Assembly (NCBI RefSeq): GCF_000422365.1 | Contig: NZ_AULQ01000008.1 | Location: 1 to 64,000, forward strand | Direction of reading: 5' to 3' | DNA length: 64,000 nucleotides | Origin: Mesoflavibacter zeaxanthinifaciens DSM 18436 | Lineage (GTDB): Bacteria > Bacteroidota > Bacteroidia > Flavobacteriales > Flavobacteriaceae | In this document: piece by piece, positions 59,232 through 64,000 of the stretch | Layout: each line of letters begins with the position of its first letter | Numbering within the stretch: position 1 is the first letter of the stretch | Made by a program: the position numbers and the translations under genes | The notes under the pieces: generated by a model | Seen by the model: the letters and a program-made list of their open reading frames with translations, nothing else | What the model was told of the DNA's origin: nothing | Database searches by the model: none

Positions 59232-60920
59232 TTGCGTTTAAAACTTATTTTTCTCTACATATTTTCTCTTGTGATTTCACAAAGCTATTCACAAGACAAG
59301 AAACTTAATATTATTGGTGTTGATAGTACAGAGACCTCAATTATCAATAAGATTGGATACAACATTCAACATACTGATATTACATCGATAGAAAAAGAAA
59401 TAAAAAAAGTTAGAACCAATATTATCAATGATGGCTATATCAACACAGAACTAATTAGCTTGGATTCAATTTCTAAAAACTTATTTATTGCAAAATTTCA
59501 TCTTAAAAGTAAAATTGAAACCATTCACATATACACTAATAACATTTTTAATGAAAAGCTTAAAAAGAGTTTAAAAGAAAAAATCTCAAATGACACTCTT
59601 ATTATAAAGTACAAAAATTTAGAAAAAACCTTAGAAAATCTAACTGAAAAATTATCTTCTGAAGGATACCCTTTCTTATCAATCAAACTTTCAAATATTT
59701 CAAACATAAATCAAAACAGTTTAAGAGCAGATTTAAAAATAAACATTGAAGGTTCGAAAAGAAAACTTAATAAAATAATAGTTAAAGGGTATGAGAGTTT
59801 TCCTAAGTCATATTTAAAACATTACTTAAAATTAAAACAGAATACCAACTTTAGTATAACCGAAATAAAGAAAAAAACAAAAGCCTTAAACAATCTAAGC
59901 TTTTCTAATCAAATTAAAGAACCAGAAATTTTATTTAGCAAAGACTCAACACAACTCTATCTTTATATAGAAAAAATTAAAAGCAACGCTTTTGATGGTT
60001 TTATTGGTTTTACAACTAATGAAGAGACAAATAAAATTAAATTTAATGGATACTTAGACATCAAACTAACCAACAACCTTAATTACGGAGAAAGCTTATT
60101 AATCAATTATAAAAGCGATGAGTCTGATCAAACAAATTTCAACATTGAAGCCAACCTACCCTATTTATTCAATTCTCCAATTGGCTTAAATACAGCATTA
60201 AAAATAGTTAGAGTAGATTCGACCTTTTCAAATACAACCCAAAAAGCGAATATCACATTTCAGTTTAATAGCGAGAATTTATTTTTTGGAGGCATAGAAT
60301 CTAGCAACTCCTCAAACTTATCCTCTAACAATACGATTAATAATTTATTGATTGATAACTACAACGCTACATTTACCAATTTTGGTTATCAATATCTAAA
60401 AAGGCAAAGCAATGTCCTATTCCCAATCAAGACTGATATTACATTAATTTACGGAACTGGTTTTAGGGACAACAACAATAAAACAAAACAGAACAAAATA
60501 AGCATTGACGCCAATCATATTTTTAATCTAAATGATAGAAATAGTTTATATTTAAGAGGAAAAGCTGAAATACTATCCTCTAGCAATTACTTAGAAAATG
60601 AATTATATCGGTTTGGAGGTATAAACTCAATAAGAGGATTTTCTGAAAATAGTATAATTGCCTCTAATTACTACCTTTTAAATACTGAATACAGATATAA
60701 TCTAAGCTCAAACATTTATATTAACAGCGTTGTTGATATAGCTACATTTAAAAACGAAACTATAAACCAAAATCAAAACCTGTACGGATTTGGTTTTGGT
60801 TTTGGAATATTAACTAAATCAGGAATATTAAGTTTTGTATATGCAAATGGTAAAAATGAAGAATTACCATTCAAATTAAATAATTCGAAGATACACCTTA
60901 AATTATCCGCAATATTCTAA
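59232..60920 (+). CDS. Omp85-superfamily outer membrane protein (POTRA plus barrel), TTG start
   Basis: A 562-residue protein. Signal peptide ends SQSYSQ; POTRA-like repeats occupy about 25-245 (IIVKGYESFPKSYLKHYLKLKQNTNFS is a clear one), then a beta barrel with the Omp85 loop motif GGINSIRGF and a C-terminal Phe (SAIF). Resembles BamA/TamA or D15-like proteins but is shorter than BamA. No ATG exists upstream in frame; the TTG at 59232 is required to give a complete signal peptide. Divergent from the rpsL cluster. Function, probably outer membrane protein or lipid handling, is inferred. Confidence 0.8.
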   Translation: MRLKLIFLYIFSLVISQSYSQDKKLNIIGVDSTETSIINKIGYNIQHTDITSIEKEIKKVRTNIINDGYINTELISLDSISKNLFIAKFHLKSKIETIHIYTNNIFNEKLKKSLKEKISNDTLIIKYKNLEKTLENLTEKLSSEGYPFLSIKLSNISNINQNSLRADLKINIEGSKRKLNKIIVKGYESFPKSYLKHYLKLKQNTNFSITEIKKKTKALNNLSFSNQIKEPEILFSKDSTQLYLYIEKIKSNAFDGFIGFTTNEETNKIKFNGYLDIKLTNNLNYGESLLINYKSDESDQTNFNIEANLPYLFNSPIGLNTALKIVRVDSTFSNTTQKANITFQFNSENLFFGGIESSNSSNLSSNNTINNLLIDNYNATFTNFGYQYLKRQSNVLFPIKTDITLIYGTGFRDNNNKTKQNKISIDANHIFNLNDRNSLYLRGKAEILSSSNYLENELYRFGGINSIRGFSENSIIASNYYLLNTEYRYNLSSNIYINSVVDIATFKNETINQNQNLYGFGFGFGILTKSGILSFVYANGKNEELPFKLNNSKIHLKLSAIF

Positions 60921-60979
60921 TCGAATATTAAGATTTTAGGAAATATTTATAAAAAAATCAAAATTTTAACCCATAATTA

Positions 60980-61010
60980 TTGTTTAATTAAGTTTTTATT
61001 ATGATTTTTG
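60980..61010 (+). promoter_or_regulatory. Possible promoter of the SusC-like gene
   Basis: TTG (60980-60982), 20 bases, GATTTTTG (61003-61010), one base off TAnnTTTG, 28 bases before the ATG at 61039. Confidence 0.45.
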
Positions 61011-61038
61011 GCGTAGACTAATTCAAATAAATTATAAA

Positions 61039-64000
61039 ATGAAAACAAAGTTTAGTGGAATTTTAACGCTATTCCTAGCGTTTGTTGTGCAACTATCTTT
61101 TGCACAAGAAAAAACAGTTTCAGGAGTTGTTTCTGACGAAAATGGCTTACCGTTACCATCGGCAACAGTAGCTGTGAAAGGAACATCTAACGGAACTACA
61201 ACAGATTTTGATGGTAATTACTCTATCAGCACAAGTACAGGTGATGTGTTAACATACAGTTATGTTGGATATAGCACCAAAGAAGTAACTGTTGGAGCTA
61301 GTAACAAAATTGATGTTACTCTTGAACCAGACAACACTCTTGATGAAGTTATCGTAGTTGGTTACGGTACTACAACAGAAAGAGCAAACACTGGTACAGC
61401 TAAAGTTGTAAAAAGTGAAGTTTTAGAAGCAAAAAACTTTGCCAATGTAACTCAAGCTCTAACTGGTGAGGTAGCTGGTGTTAACGTAATTAACACATCT
61501 GGTCAGCCAGGTACTGTTGGTACAATAAGAATTAGAGGTTTTGGTTCTCCTAACGGAAACAGAGCGCCTTTATATGTTGTAGACGGAGTTCCTTTACAAG
61601 GTACTTTTGCTCTTAACACTATAAACCCTTCTGATATTAAAAGTACTACGGTTTTAAAAGATGCTACAGCAACTGCAATCTACGGTTCTAGAGGTGCTAA
61701 TGGTGTTGTAATTATTACTACCAAAAGCGGAACTTCTACTGATAAATCTTATATTGAAGTTGACTTAAAAACAGGTATCAACAACCAAATTATACCTAGA
61801 TACGATGTAATCGATTCTCCAGAACAATACGTTGGTCTTGTATGGGAAGGACTGTACAACAGAGGTGTTGTAGATGGTAACCCAGATCCTGTTGGATTTG
61901 CAAACAACCGCTTATTAGGAGATAACGGTATAGGTGCTGGTTACAACATGTGGGATGTTGCTACAGGAGCAGAATTAATTGACCCTGTTACACGTTCAGT
62001 TAGACCTGGTGTAAACAGATTATTTACTCCAGAATCATATGCAGACGAATCGTTTGGTACTGGTATTAGAACTGAAGCTAACCTGAGAATGGGTGGTGGA
62101 AGCGACAAATCAAGATACTATGTATCTTTAGGATACCTTAATGACGAAGGTTATATCATAAATTCTGATTACAAAAGATATACTGGTTTAATTAACTTAA
62201 GTACAGATATCAAAGATTGGTTAAAAGTAGGAGCTAATGTAAACTATGCATACTCTGAAAGTACTAACAATGGTCAAACAGATGGATCTGAAAACATATT
62301 TGAATTTGCTGATAAAATGGCGCCAATATATCCTGTTTATGCAAGATATCCTGGTACTGGAGAATTAATTCCAGACCCAATTTATGGAGGTGCTCAATTT
62401 GATTTTGGTTCACCTACCGCTTTAGCTAATGGATTTGATAGAGCTCGTCCTAATGCAAACTTATTAAACCCTGTAGGATCAGCTATTTTAGATTTTAACG
62501 GAGGTGATAATCACGCTTTAAATGGTAATTTCACTACTGATATAAACATAACTAAAGATTTAAAAGCTGAAATTAGATATGGTGCTCAGTACAGGTTCCA
62601 AAGATTCTACAACGTAGGTAACAATAATTATACGATAGCAGCTAACTCTAACGGTACGTTAACGGTTACTGACTCTCAACTTTGGAACACAAGTTTCTTA
62701 CAGTTATTAAGATATAACAAGACTTTTGGAAATCACTCTATAGAAGCTTTAGTAGCACACGAATCTAACGAGCAAAGATCTGATGTTTCTCAACAGTTTA
62801 AGCAAAATGTATACCAACCAGGCATCTACAATCTGTCTAACTATGCAGAAAGTACTTCTCCTGCAATTGGTACCACAACTGGTTCGGCAATCGAATCTTA
62901 CTTTGGTCAAGTTAACTATAACTACAATGGTAAGTACTATGTAACAGGTTCTTTAAGAACAGATGGATCTTCTCGATTTGTAAATGACAAATGGGGTGTA
63001 TTCGGTTCTATTGGTGGAGCATGGGTAATGAGTGCTGAAGACTTTATGGCAGATAGTTACATATCTTACTTAAAGCTTAAAGGTTCTTACGGTATTACTG
63101 GTGACCAAGATGGTGTTTCTAACGTATCTGGTTATACAATCTACAGTAGAGAATTTGTTGGTGGTGCAATTTCATTACCAGAAACTAGACCTGGAAATCC
63201 TGACTTAACTTGGGAAACTTCAAAAATGACTCAGTTTGGAATAGAATCTACAATTGGTAGATCTAGATTCTTAGATGTTAATATTGATTATTATAATAAG
63301 TATACAGATAACTTATTTTTCCCTCAAAGAAGAGGTCCTTCTATCGGGTTTGCTTCTATCTTAGTTAATGATGGAGAAATTTCTAACAGTGGTCTTGAAT
63401 TTGATGTAACTGCACACATAATCAAGAATAAAGATTTCCAATTAGACATTTCTGCTAATGGAGAAATTATCAGTAATGAATTTAAGAAAATGCCAATAGA
63501 TGTATCTACTGGTCAAGAAAAAATTCTTGATGTTCAAGGTTTATATGCTTGGTCTAAAGGAAGTTCTATCTATGATTTCTACATGAGAGAATGGGCTGGT
63601 GTTGATCCAGGAGATGGTTCTCCATTATGGTACCAATACTATGATGATTTAAATAACAATGGTGTCTTAGATGCAGGTGAACCTACATCAACTGATAACT
63701 TCTACATTGGAAATGGTACTGAAGAATCTTTAAATGGAACAGGATCTCTTTTTGAATATCAACAAAAAGTAGGTAATGCTAACATCAAAAGAACTGTTAC
63801 TAAAACATACGCTAATGCAACAGAAGTATATTTAGACAAATCTTTTATACCTGATTTAAGAGGTGCGTTTAGATTATCTGGAGCGTTCAAAAACTTTGAT
63901 TTCTCTGCACAATTCACTTATAGTTTAGGTGGTTATGCTTATGACTCTCAATATGCTGAATTAATGAGTGATCGTTTTGGTGCAGCTGGTAACAACTACC
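61039..64000 (+). CDS. SusC/RagA-family TonB-dependent outer membrane receptor, 3' end outside window
   Basis: Open from the ATG at 61039 to the window edge (987 codons). Signal peptide ending LSFAQ, then a carboxypeptidase-regulatory-like domain (VSGVVSDENGLPLPSATVAVKGTSNGTTTDFDGNYSIS), the linker TLDEVIVVGYGTT, the plug domain with LTGEVAGVNVI and YGSRGANGVVIITTKSG, and the beta barrel. An Asp-rich DLNNNGVLDAGEPT loop near residue 870 resembles a calcium-binding dockerin-like loop. These receptors import oligosaccharides, peptides or other large nutrients with a SusD lipoprotein, which would lie beyond the window. Confidence 0.95.
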   Translation, partial: MKTKFSGILTLFLAFVVQLSFAQEKTVSGVVSDENGLPLPSATVAVKGTSNGTTTDFDGNYSISTSTGDVLTYSYVGYSTKEVTVGASNKIDVTLEPDNTLDEVIVVGYGTTTERANTGTAKVVKSEVLEAKNFANVTQALTGEVAGVNVINTSGQPGTVGTIRIRGFGSPNGNRAPLYVVDGVPLQGTFALNTINPSDIKSTTVLKDATATAIYGSRGANGVVIITTKSGTSTDKSYIEVDLKTGINNQIIPRYDVIDSPEQYVGLVWEGLYNRGVVDGNPDPVGFANNRLLGDNGIGAGYNMWDVATGAELIDPVTRSVRPGVNRLFTPESYADESFGTGIRTEANLRMGGGSDKSRYYVSLGYLNDEGYIINSDYKRYTGLINLSTDIKDWLKVGANVNYAYSESTNNGQTDGSENIFEFADKMAPIYPVYARYPGTGELIPDPIYGGAQFDFGSPTALANGFDRARPNANLLNPVGSAILDFNGGDNHALNGNFTTDINITKDLKAEIRYGAQYRFQRFYNVGNNNYTIAANSNGTLTVTDSQLWNTSFLQLLRYNKTFGNHSIEALVAHESNEQRSDVSQQFKQNVYQPGIYNLSNYAESTSPAIGTTTGSAIESYFGQVNYNYNGKYYVTGSLRTDGSSRFVNDKWGVFGSIGGAWVMSAEDFMADSYISYLKLKGSYGITGDQDGVSNVSGYTIYSREFVGGAISLPETRPGNPDLTWETSKMTQFGIESTIGRSRFLDVNIDYYNKYTDNLFFPQRRGPSIGFASILVNDGEISNSGLEFDVTAHIIKNKDFQLDISANGEIISNEFKKMPIDVSTGQEKILDVQGLYAWSKGSSIYDFYMREWAGVDPGDGSPLWYQYYDDLNNNGVLDAGEPTSTDNFYIGNGTEESLNGTGSLFEYQQKVGNANIKRTVTKTYANATEVYLDKSFIPDLRGAFRLSGAFKNFDFSAQFTYSLGGYAYDSQYAELMSDRFGAAGNNY

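Overview
The window is chromosomal DNA from a member of the Bacteroidota, most likely a marine Flavobacteriaceae. The evidence is low G+C, almost no Shine-Dalgarno sequences, repeated TTTG-N19/20-TAnnTTTG promoters, a fused SecDF, lipoprotein and SusC/RagA-type outer membrane genes, a sigma/anti-sigma/STN-receptor module, and strings of housekeeping genes in a typical flavobacterial order. I see no insertion sequence, prophage, CRISPR array, tRNA or rRNA. Genus is not assignable from the sequence alone.

Layout. 1-3.6 kb (minus): the N-terminal 1031 codons of a giant secreted CUB/PKD/repeat protein plus a small secreted protein. 3.8-6.3 kb (plus): folE, cysS, yidD. 6.3-18.5 kb (minus): DUF192 lipoprotein, lgt, a REP-like palindrome, secDF, two small envelope proteins, mdh, gyrB, asnB, a NUMOD4/HNH protein; then queE to 19.2 kb. 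19.3-25.8 kb (plus): three tandem paralogous secreted proteins, a HerA-like ATPase, a lipoprotein, a cupin, an alpha/beta hydrolase and a pseudouridine synthase. 25.8-28.8 kb (minus): YwaF-like membrane protein, folD, ffh.

28.9-35.3 kb is the most interesting part. An ECF sigma factor, a FecR-type anti-sigma factor and a GTG-started STN-domain TonB-dependent receptor run rightward, and an 799-residue lipoprotein with four lipocalin-like repeats is transcribed divergently. A 41-base element (32 of 41 identical, 14 consecutive identical bases) lies just upstream of both fecR and the lipoprotein gene, each in the orientation of its gene. I read it as the target promoter of this sigma factor, which makes the lipoprotein a regulon member and probably the surface partner of the receptor.

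35.3-41.7 kb (minus): outer membrane barrel protein, amidinotransferase-family hydrolase, gltA, eno, carA, most with their own hairpin terminators. 41.8-59.05 kb (minus): one long str-S10-spc-alpha translation cluster of 32 genes (rpsL to rplQ, with fusA, secY, infA, rpoA, but no tuf), driven by a consensus promoter before rpsL and interrupted by strong hairpins between rpsJ and rplC and between rpsK and rpsD. 59.2-64 kb (plus): an Omp85/POTRA-type outer membrane protein and the first 987 codons of a SusC/RagA TonB-dependent receptor that runs off the end.
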